From assembly GCA_965222005.1 (NCBI GenBank), contig OZ244935.1:5270001-5334000 (forward strand): a DNA stretch of 64,000 bases. Reading direction: 5' to 3'. The notes under the pieces are model-generated. The model was not told the DNA's origin. It did not search any database and saw nothing but the letters and a program-made list of their open reading frames with translations. Of the stretch, positions 38,601 to 49,400 are shown one piece after another; within the stretch, counting starts at the first letter, position 1; every line of letters begins with the position of its first letter. The position numbers and the translations under genes were made by a program. This DNA comes from CBDCTM01 sp965222005 (lineage in GTDB: Bacteria; Bacteroidota; Bacteroidia; Chitinophagales; Saprospiraceae).

Positions 38601-41600
38601 TGCCACGCTGCCCGACTATACCGGGCTCGGCTCGGCTATCGACAACTGTGATGGTGCCCTGAGCATTAGCCAGATGCCACCTGCCGGCACGGTGGTATCA
38701 GGCAATACAGTTGTTACTTTCTCAGCAACAGATAGTCGGGGCAATACAGGCACTTGCACCTTTAATGTAATCTTGCTCGATGCTGTACCGCCTTCTATCA
38801 TGTGTCCTGCTGACCAAACGGTCAGCCAGGGCCTCAATTGCCAGGCTACACTGCTGGATTATACGGATCAAGCCACTACCAACGATAATTGTGATAACAA
38901 TGTGGAAGTCAGTCAATCTCCTGCGCCGGGTTCACCTTTTACAGGCTCTGTGCTGGTAACTCTGACGGCTACGGATGATGCGGGCAATACGGCAACTTGT
39001 ACATTTAATGTAACTACCCAGGATTTTCCTCCGACTATCGTTTGTCCCGCCAACCAAATCGGGCCTCTGGATGAGAATTGCGAATTTATTATCCCCAACT
39101 ACTTGATCCTGGCAGCTGTGCAGGATGACTGCGATCAAAATGTTCAGGTAGTCCAAAGCCCGGCTCCTGGGACTGTGGTGACCAGCAATAGCCTAATCAC
39201 CCTGACCGCTACGGATGATGCAGGCAATACAGCAAGCTGTACTTTTGAGGTAATTATAGAAGACGACACCTCTCCGACCTTGGAATGCCCGGCTAATCAG
39301 TTGGTTGATTATGATCCCAATTGTGAGTACACTTTGCTGAACTACATTGGCCTGGCCACATTTTCAGACAATTGTGATGCTCATTTTACAGTGAGCCAGG
39401 ATCCGCCAGCAGGCACCCTAGTCAATGGCCAAACCACTATTACGCTCACCGCTACAGATAATTCCGGCAATTCCTCGACTTGTACATTTGAAGTCATCCC
39501 TTCCGACAATACACCTCCGGCTTTAAGCTGTCCTCCGGATATGACACTCAATGCTGCTCCCGGAAACAATAGTGTAATCGTAAATAATATCGCTCCGTCA
39601 GTAAGCGATAATTGCGGCATGGATAGGCTAACCTATACCATATCGGGAGCTACTACCAGTTCCGGTCTTGACGATGCCAGCGGCACTGAATTTTTCTTCG
39701 GTACTTCTATCGTCGTGTACACTGCCACCGATGATGCGAATAATACCAGCACTTGTGAGTTCAGCATTACTGTAAACGGCCCCGTCACTATTGCCTGCCC
39801 CAATGATACGATGGTTAATAATGAAGCCGGCACTTGTGTGGCGATTGTAAATTCTATTCCGGTCACCATCCTGACAGGCAACAATCAGGTGGCACAAATA
39901 AGCTATACGCTGAGTGGTGCTACTACCGGATCGGGGATGGGCGATGCCAGTGGGACTACCTTCAATGTAGGCACAACTACCGTCACCTACACGGTGATAG
40001 ATGTAGATGATAACCAGATCGTTTGTCCTTTTGATGTAATTGTAAAAGATACGGAACCGCCCACCATCAGCTGCCCGGCTGACGTAACCGCTACCACAAC
40101 TATCGGCTTTTGCTCCATCCGAATTGACAGCAGCCTGGATCCCAGCGGTATTAATGACAATTGTACAATTGATAATGTAAGTTATGAGTTGATCGGAGCT
40201 ACTACCGGCAACGGACTTAATGATGCAAACGGTACCGTATTTAATACAGGGACTACTACCATTGTTTATACCGTCAGCGATCAAGATGGCAATACCGCGA
40301 CCTGCTCCTTCACAGTCACCGTAAACGATATGGAGCCGCCAACGATCAGCTGCCCGGCCGATGTAACAGTCACCGCCGATATGCCAGGCGGTACCGCCAT
40401 AGTAAACGGCCTGGCGCCTACTGCCAATGATGATTGTAGCACACATACTGTCAGCTATACATTCAGCGGAGCTACTGCTGGTACCGGAAATGATGATGCC
40501 AGTGGTTCGAGCTTTAATACGGGTGTGACCACCGTCACCTACACGGCTACCGATGGCTCGGGCCATACAGCCACCTGTAGCTTTACCGTTACTGTTGAAG
40601 CTGGCAGTATGCTGGTTTGCCCGCCGGACCAACAACAAAACAATGACTCCGGCCTGTGTAGTGCGATAGTCAACAATATTGCTCCAAGCACGAACTTGCC
40701 TGCCGGCATGATCCAATCATTGACTTATCAATTGAGTGGTGCGACCAGTGGCTCAGGCAATGATGATGCCAGTGGTACAGCCTTCAACGTAGGAAATACA
40801 TTGGTAACCTACAGCCTGCTTACTACAGATGGCGAAAGTGCAAATTGCAGCTTCAATGTAAGCATTCAGGATGCGGAGGCGCCGGCATTGAATTGTCCGC
40901 CCTCTCTACAAGTTACTGTTTCGGGAGGAAACATCAGCCTGGTCGTTAATAATATTGCACCCACATTTTCTGACAATTGTGGGATTCAGTCAGTAGGCTA
41001 TACGATCACCGGCGCGACTAGCGGAAGTGGAAGTGATGACGCCAGTGGTACGGCTTTCAATCTGGGCCAAAGTACCGTCAGCTATACCGTAGAGGATGTG
41101 AATGGCAATACCAGTGATTGTCAGTTTGTAGTAACTGTGTCTCCAACCTTAGCTGATTTGATTGATTGCCCTGCAGATGTAATGGATCAGAATATAGCAG
41201 GAAGCTGTAGTGCTGTGATTAATAATATCAGTCCTGTGTTGAATGTTGACCCGGCTCAAATTGACAACATCACCTATCAATTGAGTGGAGCTACGACTGG
41301 CTCCGGAACGGGTGATCCAAGTGGCGAAACCTTTAATGTAGGCATTACCACCGTTAGCATTACTGCTACCGACATCAATGGCAATACAGATGCTTGCTCC
41401 TTTACTGTGACCATCAATGACACAGAACCACCGAGTATTAGCTGCCCCAATGGCGCCACCTTCGGCACTGATTTTTCCAAGTGCTATGCTATTGTGGGCA
41501 ACTTGGCTCCTACCCTTTCTGACAACTGCCCCGGCATTCAACTGAGCTATCAATTGCAGGGCGCTACCAGCGATTCCGGCAATGGCGATGCCAGCGGATT

Positions 41601-44592
41601 GCAGTTCAACAAGGGTACTACCACTGTAACTTATACTGCTACAGATGCCGGTGGAAACCAGGTTCAATGCAGCTTTGACATCATCGTAGTGGACGATGAA
41701 TTACCTTTCATTGGCTGCCCGGATGATGTAGTATTGATGACCAATGGCGCTCCTTCAGCTACTGTAAACAATATAGCCCCACGCCCCGGAACAATTTCTG
41801 ACAACTGTGGTGTAGAATCTGTAGTCTGGTCTCTGCAAGGTGCTACCAGCGGTTTTGGCGATGATGATGTCAGTGGCACTAGTTTCAATGCCGGAACAAC
41901 GGTAGTTACCTACCTGGTTACTGATTTTAGTGGAAATACCTTTGATTGTACTTTCAATGTGACCATTGATCCCGGCCAGCCCATGGATCTGATCGATTGC
42001 CGGGATGATCTGGTTGTTGATGGCTGCGCTTCTACGATAGTGAACGATCTGGCCCCTATATTGCTTACCAACCCGGCCAACATTGCCTCCATTGTTTACC
42101 AATTGAGTGGGGTGATGGTAGGATCGGGACAAGATGATGCCAGTGGGTTGAGCTTCGATCTCGGTACAACCACCATTACCTACACTGCTACCGGCACCAA
42201 TGGCCAAACCGACCAGTGTTCATTTACTGTAACGGTAGTTGACAACGAATCGCCGGTATTTGGTGTATGCCCCGGCAATATCCAGCTCAATTCGGTCAAC
42301 GCCAGTTGTGGCTCATTGGTCAACTGGACACCTCCCGCCGCTTCTGACAATTGCGGCACGGTGACGCTTGTTGGTAGTCACCAGCCAGGTGGGTTTTTCC
42401 CTGTGGGCAATACCACTGTTACCTATACCGCTACCGATGCTGAGGGCAATACTGCCAGTTGCTCTTTTGTAGTTACTGTGCTGGATGTGACGCCTCCGGC
42501 TATTGGCAATTGCCCACCCAACAATATCAGTTACACCTATCTGGAGGATTGCAGAGCTATTGTCAATTGGGGGCCGGTAGGTGTAGCGGACAATTGCCCT
42601 GGAGCTACTTTAACTAGTACGCACAGCCCTGGAGATACCTTTCCATTGGGTACAACCACTGTGGTATATGTAGCGGTTGATGCCTCGGGCAACAATGTGG
42701 AATGTAGTTTTGATTTGAATGTGGAAGACCTTGAGCCGCCTGTAGTCGTAGCCTGCCCAGATGATGTAACCATCTCTGCAGATGAGGATTGCATGGGTAT
42801 ATATGGCTGGGAAGGACCCACAGCTGAAGACAATTGTTCGCCTATCACTATAGTTTGTACACCCAATTCCGGCAGTCTGTTCCCACTTGGCACTACGATC
42901 GTCAACTGTGTGGTAAGCGATGAATCGGGGAATACAGCCCTGTGTAGTTTTGCTGTAACGGTGGAGGACGATTTGGTCCCCCAGATCAATTGCAATGGGC
43001 CGATCGAAGTAAGTGTGGACGGAACTATTATTAGCGATCCGGCTGATATCATTGTACGTACCATTGCAACTTCAGATTGTGATGAGGTGTCCATAGTATT
43101 TAATGAGCCCACCGCATCCGACAATTGCAATGACCAGCTAACGGTAATTCAATCCGATAATACTGGCTTTTCCAGTGGAGATGCTTTCCCTGTGGGCACC
43201 ACAACTCTTACATATATGACAACCGATGCCGCTGGCAATTCCGTGAGCTGCGATTTGGAGATTCTTGTGAGAGGATTGGAAAGTATAAATGTAAGTGTGG
43301 TAAACGGGGACGCATGTGCAGGACAAACGATCCAGCTGATGTCCAATGTTCCGGCGGGTGTTCAGTGTAGCTGGAGCGGCCCGAATGGTTTTAGCTCAAC
43401 GGATCCGAACCCCAGCATTCCAAATGCCGATGCCAGCCATGCCGGCACTTACACACTGACCTGCCAATTTGCTAATGGCTGTAGTTCGCAAGGAAGTGCA
43501 GAGGTCATCGTGAACAACGGGCCTGAGTTTATCATCAACACCATTGGCAGCAATGAATGCCGCGGCACCCTCTCCCTTTTAGTAGATGTTTCTCAAGGGT
43601 CGGGTGTGGATTCAGCTGTGTGGAACGGCCCCTGCGACATTCTTACCGATGAGTTGGATGTGGTACTTACGGGTCTGGATCCTTCCTGCAATGGCACCTA
43701 TACCATCACCGCCTATTTGGATGGCTGTGCAGCTACTTCAAGCATTGAGATCAATGTATCGGATTTAGCGGCTCCAGAACTCGAAGCTTGTGGCGAGGTA
43801 ATCTGCCTCAATGAAAGCTGCCTGTTATCGGGTACTTTTTATGCTGGTGACACCATCACCTATCATTGGGATGCCTCTTCACCAGATGCTGGCCTGCCAG
43901 GTGATCTCGACATGAGTGAACTATTGGTAACGCCTGCTGTTTCCGGCACTTACACCTACTATTATTGGGTAACTAATGAAGATGGTTGCGCTTCGGATAC
44001 AGCTAGTGTGGTACTCAATGTAGCAGGACAGCCGGATGCCATCAATGATACACTTTCAACCAGTCTTGAAATCAGCCTGGAGGATATTGACTTTACTGCG
44101 AATGATGTGATCTTTGGCAGCGCCGGTTTTGAATTGCTCATTATCAGCAATCCTCAAAATGGCAATGTTATCCTCAATGCTGATGGCACCTACGACTATA
44201 TACCTAATACCGGCTTCATCGGCACCGACCAGTTTACTTACCGGATTTGCTATGATTGCAATGAAGAGCTTTGTGATGAGGCTACCGTATTCATTGAAGT
44301 GACCTTCGATGAGGATTGCCGGGTTCCGACACTCATTACTCCCAATGATGATGGCGTCAATGACGAATTGGTGATCCTGTGTTTGGAGGGTGGGCGTTTC
44401 CCAAACAATGAGATCATCATCTTCAATCAATGGGGCGATCAGGTATTCAAAGCCAAGCCTTATCAAAACAACTGGGATGGCACCTTGAATGGCCAGGACG
44501 GGAAAGACTTGCCTGATGCAACCTATTTCTACATTCTGGACAAAGGTGACAATTCAGAAATGCTTAAAGGATTTGTTACCATTTTCAGATGA
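35635..44592 (+). CDS. Giant cohesin-HYR protein with T9SS type B sorting domain (set 1, protein B)
   Basis: 2985 residues with a signal peptide ending VNAQQ. Two cohesin-like domains (~22-160 and ~343-485) are separated by two HYR units. About 24 more HYR units follow in three blocks: one with PDYTGLA-type words (~485-1300), one with VNNIAP and LSGATTGSG-type words (~1300-2200), and one with VNWTPP and ASDNC words (~2200-2450). Then come Ig/PKD-like domains, a cadherin-like stretch (DGTYDYIPNTGFIGTDQF), and a C-terminal CHU_C type B domain from ~2894 (TPNDDGVNDELV...ATYFYILDKGDN). Type B proteins such as SprB use T9SS and are typically paired with a PorP/SprF protein, and one is encoded 40 bases downstream. 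A role as a surface adhesin or scaffold is likely. Confidence 0.87.
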   Translation: MRRILLIFSLYWIIGSSVNAQQFDLHIRDVFYCNATQVKVPITVDQTVTMNSMQFAFQWEGSGLSFDTIVAPPLINVTTNTLADTAIVVWSIPGSQTFNAGDTLFLACYDFTGTLNTPYNVEFYTGNNFQVPQIPRAWLGINELTVTPIDGSATVSDDEPAFQNCPMDITANTDPSNCSAVVNWTIPTVIDCDDNAGMPVEQNGLAPGQSFNVGTTAVEYVVIDADGQTDTCRFNIIVSDSENPTISCTISDITVMVPQGTTSTVVTNPALVPTTGDNCPGEALTYTRLHNGSTTNGSGNVNGQTFQVGTTLVTYTVTDASGNTASCTFNVIIQQQSGGGNGIALDIGDESIYCCNDSIVVPVIMQNTATFRSFNLAIYWDGLGLSYRRFDSAPLNLSFVNLGQTADTLIVGYTGPSGGITLNAGDTLFTVTLNVLNCTVGNSYFVKFYDGDSFFIPHPPSFFDPSNALITPVTTLDGSVDIFDDLPPSITCPADHSVSVDANCEFTLLDYRPQVTATDDCDMNLTLLQEPAPGTIITGNTTVLLIAEDDAGNRDTCELMLTVEDNINPTITCPSNQTLTANASCQFVLPDYTGQATTDDNCDNNVMVTQSPAAGTTISNNTVVTLTATDDAGNTATCSFNVTATDQPPMITCPGNQTEPPNANCVIQLSDYTGLAIVSDDCSATVTVTQFPLPGTSHTSTTTVTLTATDGSGNTATCSFDVIPEDSTPPSISCPANQNEDLDASCQFTLPDYTGMASADDNCDNTVTVSQSPAAGSVISSNSVITLTAMDDNGNTATCTFMVILSDNMPPLLTCPPNQTIEFDINCQYTMLDYTGLGSVSDNCDPNPSVVQAPAPGTLLSGDVLVTFTATDISGNSSVCTFFVNPQAGPPSITCPADQEVDFNANCEYVVEDFTGLATANGVCTSIASITQVPAPGIVVTTATLITLTATDQFGSTATCNFGINPVDNMPPNVNCPADQSLSPDANCDATLPDYTGLGSAIDNCDGALSISQMPPAGTVVSGNTVVTFSATDSRGNTGTCTFNVILLDAVPPSIMCPADQTVSQGLNCQATLLDYTDQATTNDNCDNNVEVSQSPAPGSPFTGSVLVTLTATDDAGNTATCTFNVTTQDFPPTIVCPANQIGPLDENCEFIIPNYLILAAVQDDCDQNVQVVQSPAPGTVVTSNSLITLTATDDAGNTASCTFEVIIEDDTSPTLECPANQLVDYDPNCEYTLLNYIGLATFSDNCDAHFTVSQDPPAGTLVNGQTTITLTATDNSGNSSTCTFEVIPSDNTPPALSCPPDMTLNAAPGNNSVIVNNIAPSVSDNCGMDRLTYTISGATTSSGLDDASGTEFFFGTSIVVYTATDDANNTSTCEFSITVNGPVTIACPNDTMVNNEAGTCVAIVNSIPVTILTGNNQVAQISYTLSGATTGSGMGDASGTTFNVGTTTVTYTVIDVDDNQIVCPFDVIVKDTEPPTISCPADVTATTTIGFCSIRIDSSLDPSGINDNCTIDNVSYELIGATTGNGLNDANGTVFNTGTTTIVYTVSDQDGNTATCSFTVTVNDMEPPTISCPADVTVTADMPGGTAIVNGLAPTANDDCSTHTVSYTFSGATAGTGNDDASGSSFNTGVTTVTYTATDGSGHTATCSFTVTVEAGSMLVCPPDQQQNNDSGLCSAIVNNIAPSTNLPAGMIQSLTYQLSGATSGSGNDDASGTAFNVGNTLVTYSLLTTDGESANCSFNVSIQDAEAPALNCPPSLQVTVSGGNISLVVNNIAPTFSDNCGIQSVGYTITGATSGSGSDDASGTAFNLGQSTVSYTVEDVNGNTSDCQFVVTVSPTLADLIDCPADVMDQNIAGSCSAVINNISPVLNVDPAQIDNITYQLSGATTGSGTGDPSGETFNVGITTVSITATDINGNTDACSFTVTINDTEPPSISCPNGATFGTDFSKCYAIVGNLAPTLSDNCPGIQLSYQLQGATSDSGNGDASGLQFNKGTTTVTYTATDAGGNQVQCSFDIIVVDDELPFIGCPDDVVLMTNGAPSATVNNIAPRPGTISDNCGVESVVWSLQGATSGFGDDDVSGTSFNAGTTVVTYLVTDFSGNTFDCTFNVTIDPGQPMDLIDCRDDLVVDGCASTIVNDLAPILLTNPANIASIVYQLSGVMVGSGQDDASGLSFDLGTTTITYTATGTNGQTDQCSFTVTVVDNESPVFGVCPGNIQLNSVNASCGSLVNWTPPAASDNCGTVTLVGSHQPGGFFPVGNTTVTYTATDAEGNTASCSFVVTVLDVTPPAIGNCPPNNISYTYLEDCRAIVNWGPVGVADNCPGATLTSTHSPGDTFPLGTTTVVYVAVDASGNNVECSFDLNVEDLEPPVVVACPDDVTISADEDCMGIYGWEGPTAEDNCSPITIVCTPNSGSLFPLGTTIVNCVVSDESGNTALCSFAVTVEDDLVPQINCNGPIEVSVDGTIISDPADIIVRTIATSDCDEVSIVFNEPTASDNCNDQLTVIQSDNTGFSSGDAFPVGTTTLTYMTTDAAGNSVSCDLEILVRGLESINVSVVNGDACAGQTIQLMSNVPAGVQCSWSGPNGFSSTDPNPSIPNADASHAGTYTLTCQFANGCSSQGSAEVIVNNGPEFIINTIGSNECRGTLSLLVDVSQGSGVDSAVWNGPCDILTDELDVVLTGLDPSCNGTYTITAYLDGCAATSSIEINVSDLAAPELEACGEVICLNESCLLSGTFYAGDTITYHWDASSPDAGLPGDLDMSELLVTPAVSGTYTYYYWVTNEDGCASDTASVVLNVAGQPDAINDTLSTSLEISLEDIDFTANDVIFGSAGFELLIISNPQNGNVILNADGTYDYIPNTGFIGTDQFTYRICYDCNEELCDEATVFIEVTFDEDCRVPTLITPNDDGVNDELVILCLEGGRFPNNEIIIFNQWGDQVFKAKPYQNNWDGTLNGQDGKDLPDATYFYILDKGDNSEMLKGFVTIFR

Positions 44593-44632
44593 TAAACCAG
44601 CATTCTTTTAAACCTGATAAACAACAGTAAAA

Positions 44633-45583
44633 ATGATGAAAAATATAATCCTCTTGATACTTTTTGGCCTACTCACCACGAGCGGATGGACTCAGCAGGA
44701 GAGCCAATACACCCTGTTTATGTACAACAAGCAATACTTCAACCCTGCTTATGCAGGTGTACGCGGCTTGGCTTCCGTGCAGCTCATGTACCGCAAGCAG
44801 TGGTTTGGCTTTGAAGGGGCGCCCGAATCCAAGCTTCTCAGCTTCAATGCTCCATTGTCGAAGGATAAAAAAACAGCCATTGGGGTATTGGTAAGCAATA
44901 CAGAGATTGGCTTTATCCGAAAATGGAATGGCACGATGGCCTATTCGTATGATATCAAATTCAACGATGAAGCCTCTGTTCGGATCGGGGTGCAAGGGAG
45001 TATGAAATATTATGGTATTAATTTCAGCGACTCCCGCTTCTACACAGTAGAAGGCAATGACCCCTCTGTGCTTGACAATACGGACGCAGAAGTTTACAAA
45101 TTCAATGTGGGAGTCGGCTTTTACTTTATGTACAACAATTTTTTCTTTGGCGGCTCATCGCCTTCGATATTGAACAACAGCATTGGTTTTAACAACAGTC
45201 CTTCTACAAAAACGGCGGAGGAGGCTACTCACTTTTACCTGATGACGGGCCTGCTCTGGCCGCTAAGTTCTACCGTAAAGCTGCAGCCGTCTCTGCTCGG
45301 CAAATACGTTAAAAATGCTCCTTTTGACCTGGAGGCAAACCTCAGCCTGATCTACGACAACCGAATAACGACGGGTATTTCATACCGGGCCGGGGGTACA
45401 GGAGCTGGAGAGTCGGTGGATTTGCTACTAATGTACCAAGCCAAGCAGCTTGGTCTGGGGCTGGCCTATGATTTCCCAATCGGTGAATTAAGCCAGCATA
45501 CAGTGGGAAGCCTGGAGGCATTGGTACGTTTCGATTTTGGTAAAGAGGCGCTGAATATGGCCAATCCCCGTTTCTTTTACTAG
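44633..45583 (+). CDS. PorP/SprF-family outer-membrane protein (set 1)
   Basis: 316 residues; the start is at the first of two adjacent ATGs. The signal peptide ends near SGWTQ and is followed by the family signature QQESQYTLFMYNKQYFNPAYAG, GLASVQLMYRKQWFGFEGAP and SFNAPL. The C-terminal half has the typical ITTGISYRAGGTGAGESVDLLLMYQ stretch and ends NPRFFY. It is predicted to be a beta-barrel. Family members associate with the T9SS and with type B substrates: SprF is needed for SprB, and PorP is needed for secretion. The 40-base gap to protein B makes this gene the likely dedicated partner of that protein. The second copy at 56905 has the same plan. Confidence 0.9.
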   Translation: MMKNIILLILFGLLTTSGWTQQESQYTLFMYNKQYFNPAYAGVRGLASVQLMYRKQWFGFEGAPESKLLSFNAPLSKDKKTAIGVLVSNTEIGFIRKWNGTMAYSYDIKFNDEASVRIGVQGSMKYYGINFSDSRFYTVEGNDPSVLDNTDAEVYKFNVGVGFYFMYNNFFFGGSSPSILNNSIGFNNSPSTKTAEEATHFYLMTGLLWPLSSTVKLQPSLLGKYVKNAPFDLEANLSLIYDNRITTGISYRAGGTGAGESVDLLLMYQAKQLGLGLAYDFPIGELSQHTVGSLEALVRFDFGKEALNMANPRFFY

Positions 45584-46457
45584 CACTTGTTTTATGAACA
45601 CTTGCCAGTGGCATCAATATGCTGCTTTATTGGCTAGCCATATACCCTTGAACATATCAAAACAAACCATGTGGGCAAGTATGCCTTGTCCTGAAGGCCT
45701 TTTACACAATCGCGCCTTTCCCTGCCGGCTCGGGCTCTCCGAGTCGCGCAGGGATATTTATTTGTCAAAGTATCGCCTGTTGAGCAAAACCTTCCTCAAC
45801 TATCATCGTATAATGATTATTTCAAATATGGTGCTCTTGACAATGGGAAATACTGTTTTTAAGCAAAACATCACGTTTATTTGGTCTTTTTTTTGCTAAC
45901 AAATGCCTGTAAGTTGCTCATAATGTGAGACTTACAGAGCAAAACTCCATTGCACAAAGCGCATCTCAACGTTCATTGAGTAGCAATATTTCAATAAAAA
46001 AGACAGTAAGGAAGCAATACTGCCAAATTACAGTTAGTTCTTTTGATGTGATGGAAAAAGAAATCGGTAGAGTAGTATAGTATGTTTAAAATATTTTACT
46101 ACCTTTATTGCAAGGAAAACATCCTACCCCTAAAATGTTAAACATGCTAGAGAAAAACGGCCCTTTTCAGGTTGTTTATCCCAAATGTTTAGCACTTCAA
46201 TCACCATCCTGATAAAGAATCTCTAATTTAAACATTGCCCATTCCAGTAGTTGTTACTACCGAGATATGGCTATGTAACCAATTTTATTCCTTACTGAAT
46301 CTCTGAAACTATTCCTCCTTCATTTGGCTTTACTGCAGGCCAGATGCATGGAAAGGGTTGTTTATATTATGTTTAATATCTCATTCATTGATATTTATTA
46401 ACCTTGCTTGGAGGGCTAAAATAATAAACGCCTGCCTCAAGCACCAAAAACAGAATC
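45584..46457. other. Long intergenic region between the two triplet sets
   Basis: 874 bases with no convincing gene; a 101-codon frame at 45594 lacks family features. The only strong structure is a hairpin at 45720-45753. The remainder is AT-rich with short poly-T runs near 45889-45896, and I see no tRNA. It separates the PorP/SprF gene of set 1 from protein A of set 2 and presumably holds the set 2 promoter, which I cannot place. A degraded gene is possible but unsupported. Confidence 0.5.
45720..45753. repeat. Strong GC-rich hairpin
   Basis: CCCTGC...CTCGG and CCGAG...GCAGGG form a long stem with a small internal mismatch and a short loop, standing out from the AT-rich surroundings. No T tract follows, so it is not a clear terminator; it could be a REP-like element or a transcript-end stabiliser for the PorP/SprF mRNA 136 bases upstream. 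Confidence 0.5.
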
Positions 46458-49400
46458 ATGGTTTCGAATTTTACATCCCTGAACAGAAACATGAGTACTC
46501 TGCCCGAACAGCGAAACACTTTAAAGTGGATTTTTGTACTCTGTTTTTCTTTTGTTATCTCTTTGTCGGGATTGCAAAAAGCACATGCTCAGTGTAATTT
46601 AATTGATTTCACAGGCGGTAACCCACAGGTAACCCTCGTATTGGATGCCAATGGCCAAGCCGTACTCAATCAAGCTGCCTTAGTGGGTATCATCCATCCA
46701 CAGGGAGTGGGTTGCTCATTGTTTTTCTACGACTATCCCGCCCAGGCCATCGTACTGGGGCCGGAAGTCATTATCAGTTGTAATGGTTCATCGCCATACG
46801 GCCCTGGCAAGTACTTTGTTGTAGCCGATGATGATGGCAGCCCCGGGGGCAATGAAAGCAATCCGATGGTTCTCGAAGTATTTGTGACCGATGGTATTGG
46901 CCCAGATATCAGTGGTGGTAGCTGCGGCATGACTATCACGGCTAATACCAGTGATGATGGTATTGATGACTGTGCCACTTCCGTATCTTTTGATGCGCCG
47001 GTCATTACGGAGAATTGTTATACCAATTCTACGGTGCTCACCATTACTTATTCCAATGGCTCGCCGGCTCCTATGCTGTTGCCCGTCAATGAAGTGATCT
47101 TTGGTGCAGCTTTGCAGGATTCTGTGGCCATTTGGACCACCACTCCCTTTAGTCGCAAATTTTACGGCGCCAATAATAATTCTCCTGGCCGTACCAACGT
47201 AACCTTTACGATTAGTGATGGCAGCAATTCTCCAGAAGCGTGTAGTGTGCTTGTAGAAGTTACAGATGATGAAGCACCTAAGATTATTTGCCCTTCAACG
47301 CTCACAGTGAGTACAGGGGCCGGCGTTTGTACTACTACCAGTATCCCGAACATTAATATCTTTTTCCGCGATATATCAACAATTGATGCTTTCAATCCGC
47401 TTTTGGCACGCCAATACACAGACAATTGTGGCGTACAAAGCATTGAGTATATGCTTAGCGGATCTACTACCTTAAGTTGGATTAGTGGCACCAATGCAGG
47501 CGCAGCTATTTTCAATCTGGGGCTGACTACCGTAACCTACCGCATCACCGATTATGCAGGCAACTCAACCACCTGCTCCTTTGATATTCGCGTCATTGAC
47601 AATACGCCACCATCTCTCACATGCCCGGCCAACATTGTAATGAATACAGGTTCAGGTACATGTACAGCGGTGGCGACTTGGCCAACTCCTACTCCTACAG
47701 ATAATTGCGATCCGGGGGGAGCGAGCATACTGCTATCCTCTTCTCATAGCTCCGGCAGCACTTTCCAGCTTGGGGTAACCACTGTTACCTACCGGGCCGT
47801 TGATAATGCAGGCAATGAATCCACCTGCTCTTTTACTGTAACAGTAACAGACAATCAAAAGCCAATCATCAATTGCCCTGCTGACCAGGCTTGGGGAACT
47901 ACTTGTCCAACTGCTGAATTCCCCAATTATTCCCTATTGGCTTCTGTTACCGACAATTGCTCTTCGTTCAGCGTTACACAAAGCCCGGCAGCAGGTACTA
48001 CTGCTACTGCTATAGCTGGTATGGGGTTGCCAGTGTATGTAGATAATGGTACTCCTGGTCTGGATGTTAATGACTCCATTAAAGTAAGCTTGTTTGTAAC
48101 TGATCTTTCAGGTGGAGCCAAAGACACTTGTATGTTTTATGTGGTGTTGGATAACTATGCTGTTCCTATTCCGGATACTCCAGGTGTAAATTTGATGGAT
48201 TTGAACGCTAGCTGTGGTGGTATTACACTCATCGCTCCCACTGCTACCGATTTCAACTGCCCGCCCAACAAAATTTACGGAGTCCCGTCCATTTCAGGTG
48301 GTGCCGTTATTTCGCCTCTCAACGGTCCACCCACTACCATGTATTCTTATACGCCTACTACATCCGGTACTGTAGTAATTACCTGGGCCTATTCAGATGT
48401 TAATACTGTAGTATCAAATCAGTTCCAAACCGTCGTTAATAATGGTGACAATCCACCATCTATTGACAGCTATCTTTCCAACATTACTGTAAATCTGGAT
48501 GCAAACGGTCAAGCATCAATTGATGTGAATGATTTCTTTGTAGCAGCTAGCGACGACTGCAGTACACCGTCTCTTAGTGTAAATCCTTTTTCATTTGATT
48601 GTGGAAATATCGGCAACAACGCAGTCACCATAAGTGCTAATGATGGTATCAATCCGGCTACATCTGTTCAAGCAACTGTAACTGTACAAGACCAGATAAT
48701 ACCAGTGCTATTGGGAGTTCCGCCATCCGCTACCGTAGAATGCGATGCCGTACCCAGTGCCCCACTGATCGGCACTGACATTATAGCTTTGGACAATTGC
48801 TCCGGAACTGGGATTTTGCTTAACGAAACCTCTAACAAGTCGGGTAATCCTGATTTTTGTAGCGATTACAGTTATACGATCACCCGTACCTGGACAGCTA
48901 CAGATGTATCAGGCAATGCTGTAGCATTCTCCCAAACAATTACAGTACAGGATACACAGGAGCCCATTTTTAATGCAGTAAATACAGTAAATACTTCTAC
49001 TGATGCCAATTCATGCGCAACTTTTGTTAACTATGAAATTACTGCACTTAATCTGACCGACAACTGTGCCCCTTTTGCCAATATCGATCTATCTTATACT
49101 ATTGATCTTGATGACAATGGTATAATCGACCTGGCAGGTAGCGGAGGTGATGTATCGAGAAGTTATGGACAGGGGACGCATGAAGTAGTTTTTACTGCTA
49201 CTGATCCGTGTGGTAATTCTGAAACACATACTTTGATTATCAATGTTGTAGATAGTACACCGCCTATAGCCAGCTGTTTGGGAGGCGCAGCAACTGTTGC
49301 TCTGCCACCGAGCGACACCTTGATTATTCCTGCCAGCTTTATTGACAATGGCAGTTTCGATCACTGTGATCCCTTCTTGACTTATAGCTTGTCAAGAGAC

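Noticed and set aside
39628..40716. A 362-codon minus-strand frame inside protein B
   Set aside because: It lies opposite HYR repeats with strong sense-strand coding signal and has low-complexity composition.
45594..45899. A 101-codon plus-strand ORF after the first PorP/SprF gene
   Set aside because: It crosses a strong hairpin, has no recognisable signal or domain, and its composition looks non-coding.
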